Shown here: in pieces, positions 35,061 through 47,953 of the stretch | How positions within the stretch are numbered: position 1 is the stretch's first letter | Layout of the letters: each line of letters starts with the position of its first letter | Assembly (NCBI RefSeq): GCF_003086295.3 | Contig: NC_092038.1 | Coordinates: forward strand, 130,971,518-131,035,517 | Direction of reading: 5' to 3' | From: Arachis hypogaea | Taxonomy: Eukaryota; Streptophyta; Magnoliopsida; Fabales; Fabaceae | DNA length: 64,000 nt | The notes under the pieces: generated by a model | What the model saw: the letters and a program-made list of their open reading frames with translations, nothing else | Told to the model about the DNA's origin: nothing | Databases searched by the model: none | Made by a program: the position numbers and the translations under genes

Positions 35061-38000
35061 AAACATTAGATAATAAGATTTTGTCTTATATTTATAAAAG
35101 TCAACATAAAAAATTAAATAGGCTTATCAAGTTTATATACATTTGTTTATTTTATTAGAAAATTTTCAAAAAAAAAAAATCGAATCAAACTGATATTGAT
35201 TTTATTCAGAATATATAGTTGAGTTTTTATTCAAATTAAAGTCAGATAATTAAATTGAATCACAAACACCGCCAATGTAAATTGAGTTTAATTTAATAAA
35301 TTTAATCTCGTAACAAAAAATTTAATGGATAAAAAGAAAAATTATTTTAAACTTATTATACATCCTACTTTATTTTATATTTTTTTTCTCAGATTAAAAT
35401 TTATTGGTTGATTTTATTTTATTTTCGTAATTAGATTATATTTATTTATTTATTATATTTTTAAAATATAAATCGAACAAAATATATAATTAAAGTTGAC
35501 TACATATTTATATAGTCGTGAATATAAGATTGTCATAAAAAAATGTTGATTATTATCATAAAAAATTGAAAGAAGAAAATAAGGTTATTATTTTTATTAC
35601 TTGTAGTATTATGTTGTTAGAAATAACATCATCTATTAATCAAAAACAAAGAAAAATTATCATCTATGTCCATAGTTCAGTTTCCAAAGCTACATGGAAT
35701 GAGATAATGGATGTGAATCCCCGACTCCCTTACACGCAGTTTTTTATTTTGCTATTTATTTTATGTAAAAACTCTTTTAGTCTCTAAGGATTTATTTACA
35801 ATTTAATATAAGTATAAATTGCGATCATTTATAATAGTTTATGTATAAATTTTAAAATTTTTATATTCTATAATAATTTATATAATTAAAATAAGTTTTA
35901 ATATATGTTTTAAATATTTATAATATAAAAAATTCAAGTATTATTTAAAAGATATTAATTTATATTTTTAGAATATTTTAATTTAATTTGATGTATTTTT
36001 ATTTTGTTTATTTAATTATTAGATTGGGCTTTATAATTGTGAGTTTAGAGTTTTTCTATATTTTAACATAATAAGAGATTATAAATATCTCATAAACAAG
36101 GGTAGTCGTAGTATAAAATGATTTAGAGGTTTAAATTTTTTTTTTGGTTTCGTAATAAAACCATGGTGTAAAGTGAAAACAATTGAAATTAAAGAGTCTC
36201 TCTTGTTGGATGAAGGAATTGAATAGAAGATTGAGGAGTTATAATCTTTACAAGTTAGGTTGAGAAGCCCTTTCTTATTGTGTCAAATTGGGTAAAGAAT
36301 AAAATGTTTCTTTTTTACTCAATTTTAATATATCTTTTTGTTTTTATTTAAATTTTAATTTATCTTTTTTTTTATTTTGTTTGAATCTTTATCTTTTTGT
36401 TTATCTTTTATTTCTTTATCAAGTTCAAAAAATATAACCATTATCCGAATATTGTAATTGAGTAATTTTAAATTCTATTTTATTTATTTATGTAATTTGT
36501 CTTAAAAAAAGGATAAATAACTGTATATTATCAGTTAAATTTTAAATATTTAAAATACCTATATATTTAAAAAGTTGTTGCTTTTTATAATATTTTTAAA
36601 TTTAAAAATTATAAATTCAAATTATTTTATGATTTCAAATATATTAAAATTAAGACACTTATCTTAGAAAATAAAAATTATGCAATTAATTTATAATTTG
36701 GATTTTATTCAAATCAATTTATTTATTCTTATAAATTAAAAATTCAGATACAAATAATTTTATGTAAAATTAATAATTAAAAATTATTAGATAATAATTT
36801 TATTAAATTTATTAAATTATTTAATAACTTTTAATTATTAATTTTATAAGAACTTAATTGTAGTTGGTTCCATACTTTCTTCTAATTCTGAAGTATAGGT
36901 GCTGGTTAATTAGCTGGCAAGTGCTTGTTACAAGTTACACTATGCTCCCTCAAAATATTCATGTTTGGAGAAAAGAATGGCAAATAATAGCAAATTAGTA
37001 ACATTAATTTTTTTTCTACTTGTTTTGTTAAATAATAAAGAATGAAATAGATTATCAAGGGTAATTTATGTATTTAAATAAACTCTTAAGATAAATTACA
37101 CAAATATAATAATTGACATTTTTTATATGCGTGCATTTTTTTAAATTATGTAAATCACGCGCTGGCTAATTATATACTATTTCAGTCGAGCAGAAATCGC
37201 TCTTATACGTATAGCAGTTTATAATTAAAAAAAATGAAGAAAAAATCGTTACAAGCAGAAAATATCAAGCGGCTAAACAGCTTTGAGTTGCAGAAAATTA
37301 AGTGAAGTTTGGTTTGAGAAGGAAAAAAAATAATAATTTATTTATTTATAAGAGATAACAATATTTTTTTTATAATGTCACTTTTTTTAAACAAATTTAT
37401 ATAAAATATAATACAAAAAAATCATATAAAAATGATATTATCAATGCAAATTCAATTGATCATTGATTTTTTTATATATAATTTTAAATGAGTAATAAAT
37501 AAACAGTAAATATATACTAATTGCAATAATTAATTAAAAATAGTAGATGATAGTTATGCTACTTAATTGATTAATTAAAAATAGTAGATAATAGGCATAC
37601 TATTTAATTAATTATTATAATTATCATTTTTTTTGTATAAGATCTTAAAAGAAAAAATTAAAAAATAAAAATAAAAATAAATAAAATCTATGTTTTTAAT
37701 CGAAAACTTAATATATCAAATTGTATAAACTTTGCATTTTGGGATTGTTCGTATGTTTGAACTAGTAAATTATCCGGTAATTTTTATAAATTTTATACAC
37801 TTTGATATATTAAAAAATATTTTAAATTAAAAATATAAAATTTATTTGATTTATATTTTTAATTTTTAATATTTTTTTGCTTTTAAAATCTTATAAAAGG
37901 GTAAAAATAATAACTACAATGATTAATAGGTTTCGCTAGAAAATTAATTAGAAAAATAGTTAATTAGTTGAAAAATAAAAATTCTGTTATAAAAAAAAAC

Positions 38001-38385
38001 TTCTTTTGTCCTAATTTTTTGAGTTAAAATGAGAGAAACTAAAAGATTAATAAAAATTGTTATGGGTTCGATTATATTTTTATATTGGTCGTCAAAAATC
38101 TAACACAATTTTTTTTTATTTGGATTTGGGACCGATTAGGTACTGCAAATATAACATAGGCGGAGTTATTAATGAGAATTGTAAAAAAGAAAAATGATAT
38201 CATGGGCTAAAGGCCCAAGCAAAAATAATAAAAACACTTCTAACTTTTGAAAGAAATCAAATCCTATACTATCATAGTGATACAATGTGGCCTCTAGGCG
38301 TAGCATATTATTACCAAAGAAAAGGAGGACAGAAAAATTAAAGAAGAAAAAAAAATGTAAGTCGAGGAGCAGGAATGGTTATTAG

Positions 38386-40710
38386 CAAAGTTTTGAAAAC
38401 TGAATCAGTCATCGAACTGCTCTATTTATTGATTTATTGATTTATAAATTTAACTAATTTAACTGTAGTTGAATTGAAAAAAATTGTTTTATAAAAAAAT
38501 AATAAATAAAATATAAATAAACACATAAAAATTATATGATTTTATCAATTTACAAATTTAAAAGATTTTTTAAAATACTCTTAAAATATATGTTTTCAAG
38601 TACTTTTATCATTATCATCTTTAGCTTTACACTCATCACTCAATTAAAGAAATCTACAACCTTAATCCTTTATGATTTCTTTTGGAAAAATAAAATCCCA
38701 TTCAAAAAGAAAATCATTTAGGGATGGCAATAGGGTGGGTAGGGGCAGATTTTTGCTCTATCGGATCCTGTCATGCCTTACAATAATCTGGATAAAACCC
38801 GCCCCGTTTCTACTTGCGGGTAGTAAATGGTTGAACCTTAACCCGCCCCGTCCCTACCCGCCCCCATAATTATTAAAATCTAATAAATAAAATTAAATTT
38901 CAAAATTTATATAACCATCATCACATACATAACATAAATTAAAGTAAAATTTTAAATATAATACAATATTATCAATCATTTTACTAATTATTTTTATATA
39001 TTACACATATAATATATTAAAATTATATATTATATATATACCGGGACGGGTAGTACCTAAATCCGACCCCGCCCCGCCCGCCCAAAAACCTGCCCCGAGC
39101 AGGTAGGGGCGGGGTAGGTACCCGCAGGTTCGGGTGGTGTTGCCATCCCTAAAATCATTGCTGTAAGTAATTGAGAATATTTGTGAGACTCAGCACTAAG
39201 ACATAAAACAAGCATACATAAAGAGCAGTAGCAAATAATCCAATTCTCAATTCCATGAATCATAAATAAAAAGGTGTCTAAATATCTACATAATCAATCA
39301 AATTTAGCATTAAAAGTATCAAAAACCAAATTTTACAGTTAAAAAATGGAGTAAAAGACATTATAAATGAGAGTGGCTTGAACTACCGTCTTCTGCATTA
39401 GAAAAATACACTACCATCATCATCATCAATCCCAAGACCTCCAACAACAGCATCATCTTCATGATTTCCTTGCTCTAAATCAATAACATGGGACATCTGT
39501 TGTTTGTTAATTTTTTTGAAAGCATCAATTTGGTTTAAAATTAAAACATAGCAACAAATAATCATCCTAAAGTCTGAAACCAACAAATTTATCAATAAAA
39601 ATTCAAAAACAACATACTTATAAATTTAAAAACAGCAGCAGCAGAGTAAAAAAAAAAAACATTTTTAGCAATAATTTTGACAACAATACAAAATCAATTT
39701 CTTTGATTGATTTCACATTCAGAAAATCACTAATCAGATTCAGAATAGACTCAAACAGAACAATAATAGTACAATCCAATTACAATATCATAGCAATCCA
39801 CTACTCAATAATCTCAACAAACAACATCCAAACAATTAATCATGCTTTAACAATTAATCATTTAATCATGTTTCAAGTAAACAATTTTTCAACAATTAAT
39901 CATGCTTCAGCCTTCAAGCAATTAGCTTCAACAATTAATCATACTTAAAACAATCAGCTTCAACAATTAATCATTTAATAACGCTTTAAATGGGTGTTGA
40001 CCCGGTCTGTATACGAATGGTGTTGCTGAATGAAATGATGAATGTAGAACTAATAATTAATCATACTTCAAATAATAATAGCAAGGTTTAGAAGTTAGAA
40101 CCAACAATTAATCATACTTCAACAATTATTATTACAAAAAATTAGACTTATACCTAGGGTTAGTGGAAGACAGAGAAGAATGCAGAGTTGGCGACGACAG
40201 AGACAGTGGCTGGGGTGGAAGGGTCGAATAGAGCTGGCGCCGACGGGAAGACACTCGCGACAGCAACTGGCACTGGCGGTGGCTGCGATTTCGACGGTGA
40301 AAAGAAAAGCTGGCTGAAAGGAACTTGTGACAATGAGTAACTTCCATGGACCTTGCAACGACGGCGATGGCTGAACGGAGGTTACGTCGGAAGCTTGAGG
40401 TGGAGACTGGAGACGTCGAAACTGAGAGCGAGAGGTGAGAGTGGAGGGATGGAAGGGAGGCTCGAGAGTGGATTTGTGCTGTGGGTGTCTAGGGGAAAGA
40501 CTAGGATTCCTTTTTTGGAGCCAAGTCAAAACGCTGCGTTTGGAAAAATTTCAAAAACCGGCTGGGTTGTGGTTCGGTTTGACCGACCGATTTCCGGCTG
40601 GTTCGACAGTCTAGTTTTGGTTTTTGAATTTGACGGTTTTACTTTCTATCTGAATCGTGTTTGTTAATGGTATTCAGTTTGATCAATTCGAACCAATTTT
40701 CAAAACATTG
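38386..40710. mobile_element. hAT-like non-autonomous element, intact ends (2,325 bp)
   Basis: The left end CAAAGTTTTGAAAA and right end TTTTCAAAACATTG are inverted, and GTTATTAG is duplicated exactly at 38378-38385 and 40711-40718. An 8-bp duplication is diagnostic for hAT. There is no transposase, but the right third is GC-richer with a minus-strand ORF of 136 codons (40529-40119) lacking any known domain. A 433-bp hAT MITE is nested at 38719-39151. Confidence 0.85.
38719..39151. mobile_element. hAT-type MITE, 433 bp (second copy)
   Basis: Duplicate of 26556-26988 with identical terminal repeats and AAATCATT flanks. Confidence 0.9.
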
Positions 40711-40734
40711 GTTATTAGGAGCAATGATGGAGTT

Positions 40735-41215
40735 ATTGTGGCAGCTGAGCTGAGAATCTCAACCAACTTAAGCGTAGAAGAATGAAGCAGAAACAACGGC
40801 TTGCTACTTGGGCTGAAAATTGGCTTTTGAGTTTTGAGCACTGGCTGAGAATCACTACATTGAGGTAGCTCAAGCACAATAACAAATATAACCTTAGAAG
40901 AATGTCCCAAAGTTCTGCAAGAGTTACGGTGCACAAACCTAGATTAACACTGAAGCAAGTAATGATTTTCCCATCAGAATCTCGCAGAATACCTCCACAA
41001 GCCACTCTTTTATCGTTGGAAAATGAACTATCCGGAGTTGAGTTTGATGGACAGATGCTTCGGAAATATTTAGATTGAGCATGATAATAATCTTTGACCA
41101 ACTGAAAAATAATATCATGAATTCTGTCTTCTGCTAAAATTTTGTCTTTGTTAAAAATAAAAGTGTTTTTTCGAGACCAAAGAAAGTTTATAATAGTAGA
41201 AAAAAGAAGGGATCA
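40735..41215 (-). mobile_element. LINE fragment with RNase H-like domain
   Basis: On the minus strand a frame resembles the C-terminal RVT_3/RNase H-like region of plant LINEs: KDYYHAQSKYF, then VACGGILRDSDGKIITCFSV, then ELWDILL. The upstream part (SRKNTFIFNKDKIL) is the usual preceding segment. It decays after that and neither end has a clear boundary. Confidence 0.65.
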
Positions 41216-41246
41216 TGATACTAATTTTTATATATTATGATGCATT

Positions 41247-41636
41247 CACTACAAGAAAAAAGGTCTATGGCCACGCTTTAAAAGCGTGGTCAAAAGTAGT
41301 TAATGGCCACACTTTTATGAGGGTAGTGACTGCATAGAGATTTGGCCACATTTTCTCTTGCTACGCTTTAAAAGCGTAGCGAAAAGGGTCAATGGCCACT
41401 CTTTTATGAGAGTGGCAATTGATTTGAGATTTGGCCACGCTTTAAAAGCGTGGCAAAAAATAAAGCGTGGTGATAGATCACCAAAAGCGTGGCGCTAAAG
41501 CAACCGGCACCTTGCAGTTGTGACCCTTTCAAAAACATACCGGTAACTCAAAAAACGTGGCGAAAATCTATCATTACGCTTTTTTACTTTTCGCCACGCT
41601 TCAAAAACGTAGCAAAAGACATGTTTTCTTGTAGTG
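41247..41636. mobile_element. CACTA-type MITE, 390 bp
   Basis: It starts CACTACAAGAAAA and ends TTTTCTTGTAGTG, with ATT duplicated on both sides (3 bp), the pattern of CACTA/En-Spm elements. The interior consists of repeated hairpin units such as CCACGCTTTAAAAGCGTGG rather than coding sequence. Confidence 0.9.
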
Positions 41637-42058
41637 ATTTTAGAGAATTTCAAATAATGAATTTCAATTTTGATCACATACTATATTTTATTTTTAGTTC
41701 AACTTTCACTACAACTATGAAAGAGATTTTTAACAAAAATTCTCTAACCAAATTATTTGTGTAACAGCCCAGGTTACCCGCTAACATGATATTGTCCGCT
41801 TTGGCACACAAGGCCTCACGGTTTTGCCTTTGACGATAGGAATGATAGCCGAACAACGCCCTCGCTGGCACATTGATCTGGCTTCCGGCTCTGATACCAT
41901 CTGTAACAGCCTAGACCATCCGCTAGCACGATATTGTTCGCTTTGGCACACAAGGCCTCATAGTTTTGCCTTTGACGATAGAGATGATAGCCGAAACCCC
42001 CCACACTCACTTGTCAAAACGCGTCATGTTAGAGAGAGGTATCCACACACTTATAAAG

Positions 42059-42476
42059 TGTTACGGCCTGGCCCAAAGGGAACCTGGGCCGACCCGACCC
42101 ACTAACCACCCGACCAAAACGGTTGGGTGATGCGCTCATACCCGACCCGAACACGTGTCCGGGACAGTTGATCACCACAGCTGTGCGAGGAAGTTTCGCA
42201 AAAAGAGGGTCCTGCCCTTGTGGGACCCGCATCTAACACAGTATATAAGGGGAGGGTCCTACCCCTCCCCCAAGGTACGTCACACATTCTACCTAACCCA
42301 TTTCTCATCTGCACACTAACTGACTAGAGCGTCGGAGTGTCTTTGCAGGTGACACCCCCTCCTTCCACAACGAGAGCTCGGCTACCCGGCTGACCGGGTC
42401 CCAGCGCGATTGAGATCGAAGCATTCCCAGTTCCACAAACTCCATCCGAACCGTCCGATAACCGCACAACCGAACA
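42059..42476 (+). repeat. 5' LTR of the Tat element
   Basis: 418 bp, TG...CA ends. It includes a TATA box (GTATATAAGG at about 42241-42250) as the likely U3/R core promoter. Confidence 0.92.
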
Positions 42477-42495
42477 TTGGCGCCATCTGTGGGAA
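42477..42495 (+). other. Primer-binding site of the Tat element
   Basis: TTGGCGCCATCTGTGGGAA follows the LTR directly. TGGCGCC-type sites are characteristic of Tat and Athila elements, unlike the Met-tRNA site used by most gypsy lineages. Confidence 0.8.
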
Positions 42496-42504
42496 AACGC
42501 CTAA

Positions 42505-45500
42505 ATGGAAGTCGTGCCGGGCTTTGGAGACCAAGGCCGAGCAGCCGGCGCAGAGGGGGCAGCCTCTGTCACCTCCCCAGGAGGGCGACGCAGGTCCCCC
42601 CGACAGCGCACCGAACTACGTACAAGGACGCGAGAGACGCGACCCTTCGGAGGAACTGGCAGTGACAGCGCTTGAATAATGCAAGAGCTACGCCATAGGG
42701 TCCAAAACCTAGAACGACAGCTAGCCGATCAAGAGCATGATCGACGAACCACCGATCCTAGTTACTCCCCATCCCCTGAAAGCCGGGAGGGAGGTTCCCA
42801 CCGGAGTCGCTCCCGGCACGCCTCCGCCTCTAGAACGGAAGCGAAGAGCACCCGAGAAGATTCGCCCATCCCGAGAAGGCAAAACGACACAATCATCTAC
42901 TCCCGAGGTAAGGAAATGCGCCACACGGGACAAGATCGTGAAGACAGAGAAGGGAGGCCTGTGAGAACACGACGACCCGTGATAATGGGCGCCACCCCGT
43001 TCCATCGGTCCATCCTTGAGGTCCGGTTGCCGAAGCACTTCGACAAACCAACGGACATGAGGTACGATGGAACCCAAGACCTTCTAGAATACCTCACGGC
43101 TTTCGAGGCTAGAATGAATCTGGAGGGAGTAGGAGACGAGGTGAGGTGCAGGGCCTTCCCGATCACCCTGGCCGGACCTGCGATCCGATGGTTTAACGGC
43201 CTCCCGCAGGGATCCATCTATGGTTTTTCAGACATCAGTCGTGCCTTCTTGGCTCAATTCACAACATGAATAGCAAAGGCAAAACACCCGATCAACCTGC
43301 TCGGGACAACCCAAAGGCCCGGGGAGCCGACCAGGAAATACCTGGACCGGTTCAACGACGAATGCTTGGAAATCGACGGCCTAACCGACTCGGTGGCCAG
43401 CCTCTGTCTGACGAACGGCCTCTTAAACGAGGACTTCCGAAAACACCTCACCACGAAACCGGTTTGGACGATGCACGAAATCTAAATGGTAGCTAAGGAA
43501 TACATAAATGACGAGGAAGTCAGTCAGGTCGTGGCTGCCAATAAACGGCACTCCGGCTACAATCAACCTAGGCAACAAGGTAACGGAGAGAGACAGAAAG
43601 AACAAGCCAAAGAGGGAGGGCCGAGCAAGGTGCCCAGACCATTTCCCCGGATCGGGAAATTCACCAACTACACTCCACTCACTCTCCTCATCATGGAAGT
43701 TTACCAGCAAATAGCCGAGAAAGGAATCTTGTCGTAGCCCCGACCACTCAAGGACCGTACGGGGGGAAACAAGAGCCTTTACTGTGACTACCACAAGGGC
43801 TATGGGCACCAAACACAAGACTGCTTTAACCTGAGGGATGCACTAGAACAAGCCATAAGGGACAGTAAACTCTCAGAGTTCTCCCATCTCATAAGGGAGC
43901 CGAGGAGGCGACATCGCAACCAAGACGAGGAAGGCAAGACCCGGTCGGCGAAGCAGCGACAAGAGCCAGAAGACAAAGACCACGGTCTCACCGTGATAAA
44001 CGTAGTAACCGCCAAAAACACCGCACCAAGGTCGAGATCGACGCACAAGAAAGATGCCAAGATCTTAGCAGTCTCCTGCGCACCGACGCGAAGCTCTAAG
44101 AAGCCCCCATCTATCTCCTTCGGCCCGGAAGATCAGTGGTTCGACGAGGCCCCTGAAAATCCACGCATGGTCATCACGGCCAGGGTGGGAATAGGCCTCG
44201 TAAAACGAATCCTTGTTGACACGGGGGCAGACTCGAACATCATGTTCCGCAACGTGTTCGACGCACTGGGATTAAGGGACGCCGACCTATCGACTCATCA
44301 GCACGGGGTCATCGGGTTGAGCGACCACTTCATCAAGTCGGATGGAGTAATATCTCTACCGGTTTCCCTGGGACAGGCCCAAGGCCGAAGATCGTCAATG
44401 GCTGAGTTCGTGGTTCTCCGAGATTCCACGGCCTACAATATCATCTTGGGGAGGAAGACTATTAACGATGTTGAAGCAATAATCAACACAAAGCTACTAG
44501 TCATGAAGTTTGTTACCGACGACGGATCTATAGGGTCCATAAGGGGAGACCTAGAAATGGCGGTCACTTGCGACAACGCCAGCCTCTCCCTAAGGAAGAG
44601 ATCTAAAGAGGCGTCGGGGCTGTTCCTGGCTGACCTAGACGCAAGGGTAGACGACAAGCCCAGACCAGAACCAGAGGGGGACCTGGAAAAGTTCAGGGTC
44701 GGTGACACGGAGGAAAAGTTCACGTTTGTCAATAGGAACCTCCCACATGAATTGAAGGAGCCTCTGGTAGAAATGATCAGGGCCAATGGGGATTTGTTCG
44801 CCTGGACACCGTCCGACATGCCGGGCATAGACCCCGAAGTCATGTCACACCACTTGGCCGTCAAGTTGGAAGCACGCCCGATAGCCCAACGGAGGAGAAA
44901 GATGTCGCGGGAGAGGGCGGAGGAGGTGGCCAGGCAGACGAGCATCCTCCTAGAAGCAGGTTTCATACGAGAACTAGACTACTCGACCTGGCTCTCGAAT
45001 GTAGTTCTGGTAAAGAAGCATAGCGGCAAATGGAGAATGTGCGTAGACTACTCTGACCTTAACAAAGCATGCCCTAAAGATTGTTTCCCCCTCCCCAACA
45101 TAGACGCACTCATCGACGCGGCAGCGGGCTACCGGTATCTGAGCTTTATGGATGCCTACTCCGGCTACAATCAGATACCGATGCACCGACCCGACGAGGA
45201 CAAGACAGCATTTATAACGCCTGGGGGAACCTTCTGTTATAGGGTAATGCCGTTCGGCCTAAAGAACGCGGGGGCAATATACCAAAGGTTGATGAACAAA
45301 ATATTCTGCGACCTCATAGGAAAGACGGTGGAAGTCTATGTAGATGACATCCTCGCAAAAACTACCCGACCCGACGACCTCCTGAATGATCTGGCAAATG
45401 TTTTCGCGTTTCTCCAACAACACGGCATGAGGCTCAATCCTCTCAAATGTGCCTTTGCCATGGAAGCTGGAAGGTTTCTGGGGTTCATGATAACCCAAAG

Positions 45501-46578
45501 GGGGGTAGAAGCTAACCCTGAGAAATGCCAAGCAATACTTCAGATGAAGAGTCTGGGTTGTATCAAGGACGTCCAGAGATTGGCAGGACGACTGACCTCA
45601 TTATCCCGCTTCCTCGGAGCTTTGGCAACAAAAGCCCTACCCTTCTTTAACCTCATGAGGAAAGGGATAGCGTTTGAATGGACGCCCGCATGCGAGGAAG
45701 CTTTTAGACACTTCAAGGAAATCCTGGCGGCACCCCCTGTGCTCGGGAAGCCAAAGGACGGGGAGCAGCTATACCTATATTTCGCCATAACAGGAGAAGC
45801 CCTGGCTGCGGTTCTGGTACGAGAAGAAGGAAGGGCCCAACAGCCAGTCTATTTCGTAAGCAGAGCCCTACAAGGGGCAGAACTAAGGTACAGCAAATTG
45901 GAAAAGCTAGCTCTGGCACTCTTGACCTCTTCACGGAGGTTAAAACAATACTTCCAAGGTCACCAGATTGTCGTAAGAACGGACCAAGAAATTCGACAAG
46001 TGCTCCAAAAACTCAATTTGGCGGGAAGGATGATGACTTGGTCCATCGAACTTTCCCAATATGATATACGGTACGAACCCCGGTAGGCAATCAAGGCGCA
46101 AGCGATGGCTGACTTCCTGGTAGAAGTGATGGGGGATCCAATCGAAGAGACGTGCACACGGTGGAAGTTCCACATGGACGGAGCCTCCAATCAGACGTCC
46201 GGGGGCGCCGGGATCATCATGGAAAGCCCAGCCGGGGTCGTATACGAACAGTCGATCAGGTTCGAATTTCCCGTCTCGAACAACCAAGCAGAATACGAAG
46301 CCCTCATAGGGGGCTTAGCCCCAGCAACCGAAGTCAGAGCGACAAGGTTGGAAGTATGCAGCGATTCACAAGTCGTCACCTCCCAAGTAAACGGGAGTTA
46401 CCAAGCCAGAGACTCACTATTACAAAAATACTTGGAGAAGGTCAAGGATTTGAGCCGAAAGTTTGAGGAGGTCACGATCCACCACGTTCCAAGAGAAAGG
46501 AACACACGGGCAGATCTCCTATCAAAACTGGCTAGCACAAACCGGGAGAGGGTAACCGATCTCTCGTCCAAGGTATGA
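42505..46578 (+). pseudogene. Tat gag-pol: gag, protease, RT, dual RNase H (degenerate)
   Basis: One reading frame runs through this span and is broken by in-frame stops at 42673, 43267, 43483, 43735 and 46084, ending at 46576. The order is: gag with a coiled coil and the retrotransposon-gag fold (LPKHFDKPTDMRYDGTQDLL ... RWFNGLP); a zinc knuckle CDYHKGYGHQTQDC (about 43787-43828); protease LVDTGADSNIM (near 44213); reverse transcriptase with FMDAYSGYNQIPM and VYVDDILAKT (near 45340); a first RNase H whose usual catalytic Asp is absent (LYLYFAITGE); and, after 46084, a second archaeal-type RNase H (FHMDGASNQTSGGAG ... VCSDSQVV). A second RNase H is an established feature of Tat elements. It cannot make a full polyprotein. 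Confidence 0.88.
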
Positions 46579-47846
46579 TGAGGGAACCGGCGGTCACTCT
46601 GCACCTGACAAGGTTAAGGCCGTCATGGCTAGACCCCATCACCAGCTTCTTAGAAAATGGCAAACTCCCCGACGATGAAAAAGACGCCAAAAAACTGAGG
46701 AGGGAAGCGGCCAGGTATGCGATCATCCAGGGTTAGCTGTTTAGAAAAGGACTCAACCAGCCCCTATTGAAATGTCTACACCCCGACCAAACGGACTACG
46801 TCCTCAGGGAAGTCCATGAAGGGTGTTGCGGACATCACATAGGGGGCAAGGCCCTAGCAAGAAAATTAATTCGAGCCGGATACTATTGGCCGTCAATGAT
46901 GGCAGACTCCAAAGAATTTGTTAGAAAGTGCGTTAAGTGTCAAGAGAACGCCAATTTCCACAGGGCACCAGCCTCCGAGCTAAGCTTGCTAACGTCTTCC
47001 CGTCCATTTTCACAGTGGGGAGTCGACCTCTTGGGGCCCTTCCCGGTTGGTCCTGGACAAGTCAAGTACCTCATAGTCGCCATTGACTACTATACCAAAT
47101 GGATAGAGGCTGAGCCGCTGGCCAGCATATCCTCATCCAATTGCAGGAAGTTCATGTGGAGGCAAGTGATAACACGGTTCGGCATCCCGGAGATCGTCAT
47201 CTTGGATAACGGGACACAATTTACCGACAGGAAGTTCACGGAGTTCCTCACCGGCCTGGGTATAAGACAGAAGTTTTTCTCGGTGGAATACCCCCAAACA
47301 AACGGACAGGTTGAGTCCGCAAACAAGATCATCCTGCTAGGGCTTAAGAAGCGGCTCGACAATAAAAAAGGTGCTTGGGCCGATGAGCTCGCCTCAGTCC
47401 TCTGGTCCTATCGTACAACCGAGCAATCGTCCACCGGGGAGACCCCCTTCCGACTAACATACGGGCTAGATGCGGTAATACCCGTGGAAATCGGGGAACC
47501 AAGTCCACGCCTACTTTTGAAGGGAGTAGGGGAAGCCGTGGAGAAGGACCTGATAGATGAAGCCAGAGAAATGGCCCAGTTGATGGAAACAGCACTGAAG
47601 CAAAGAATGGCCCTACGCTACAACACCAAAGTGCTCAAAAGAGAGTTCGAGCCAAATCACCTCGTCCTGAGGCGCAATGACATCGGCTTACCGACCCCGG
47701 GGGAGGGAAAGCTGGCGGCAAATTGGGAAGGTCCCTACAAAGTTAAAGAAGAGATGGGCAAAGGTGCCTTCAAGTTGGAAAGGCTGGATGGCAAAGAAGT
47801 CCCGAGAACGTGGAACGCGAGCAAATTGAGAAGATTTTACTCTTAG
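46574..47846 (+). pseudogene. Tat integrase region (frameshifted)
   Basis: This part lies in another frame from the preceding RNase H: the shift is near 46574-46578, and an in-frame TAG lies at 46734-46736. The remaining 359 codons are open. They carry the HHCC zinc-binding module (HEGCCGHHIGGKALARKLI ... CVKCQ), the catalytic core (GVDLLGPFP, ILDNGTQFTDRKF, TNGQVESANK as the D, D and E segments), and a C-terminal RWRGPY-like block (NWEGPYKVKEEMGKGAFKL). Integrase inserts the cDNA copy. The stop is followed by about 107 bp of element DNA before the nested insertion. Confidence 0.88.
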
Positions 47847-47953
47847 CACATGAGGCGACATGCCGACCAATCGAGCTAGGTATTTAATTCATGGGATTGT
47901 ACTTTTCGCTATAGTCTATAGACCTTTCGTGCAATTACCGACTAAAATATACT

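Larger units (their letters stand above)
28076..40238 (+). repeat. Tandem duplication, copy 2 (12,163 bp)
   Basis: This is the direct repeat of 15895-28075. It starts in truncated viral capsid sequence and ends where the intact hAT-like element continues past GAGCTGGC into unduplicated DNA. Differences from copy 1 are scattered substitutions and small indels in A/T runs. Confidence 0.93.

Noticed and set aside
40119..40529. 136-codon Ser/Pro-rich minus-strand ORF in the hAT-like element
   Set aside because: No domain, low-complexity composition; kept only as a remark under the element.
42029..42314. Minus-strand ORFs in the Tat LTRs (repeated at 63031-63343)
   Set aside because: They lie within GC-rich LTR sequence containing the promoter; no domain or codon bias.
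43423..45788. Many minus-strand ORFs of 60-180 codons under the Tat pol
   Set aside because: GC-rich coding DNA leaves long open antisense frames; none shows a domain and all are shadows of gag-pol.
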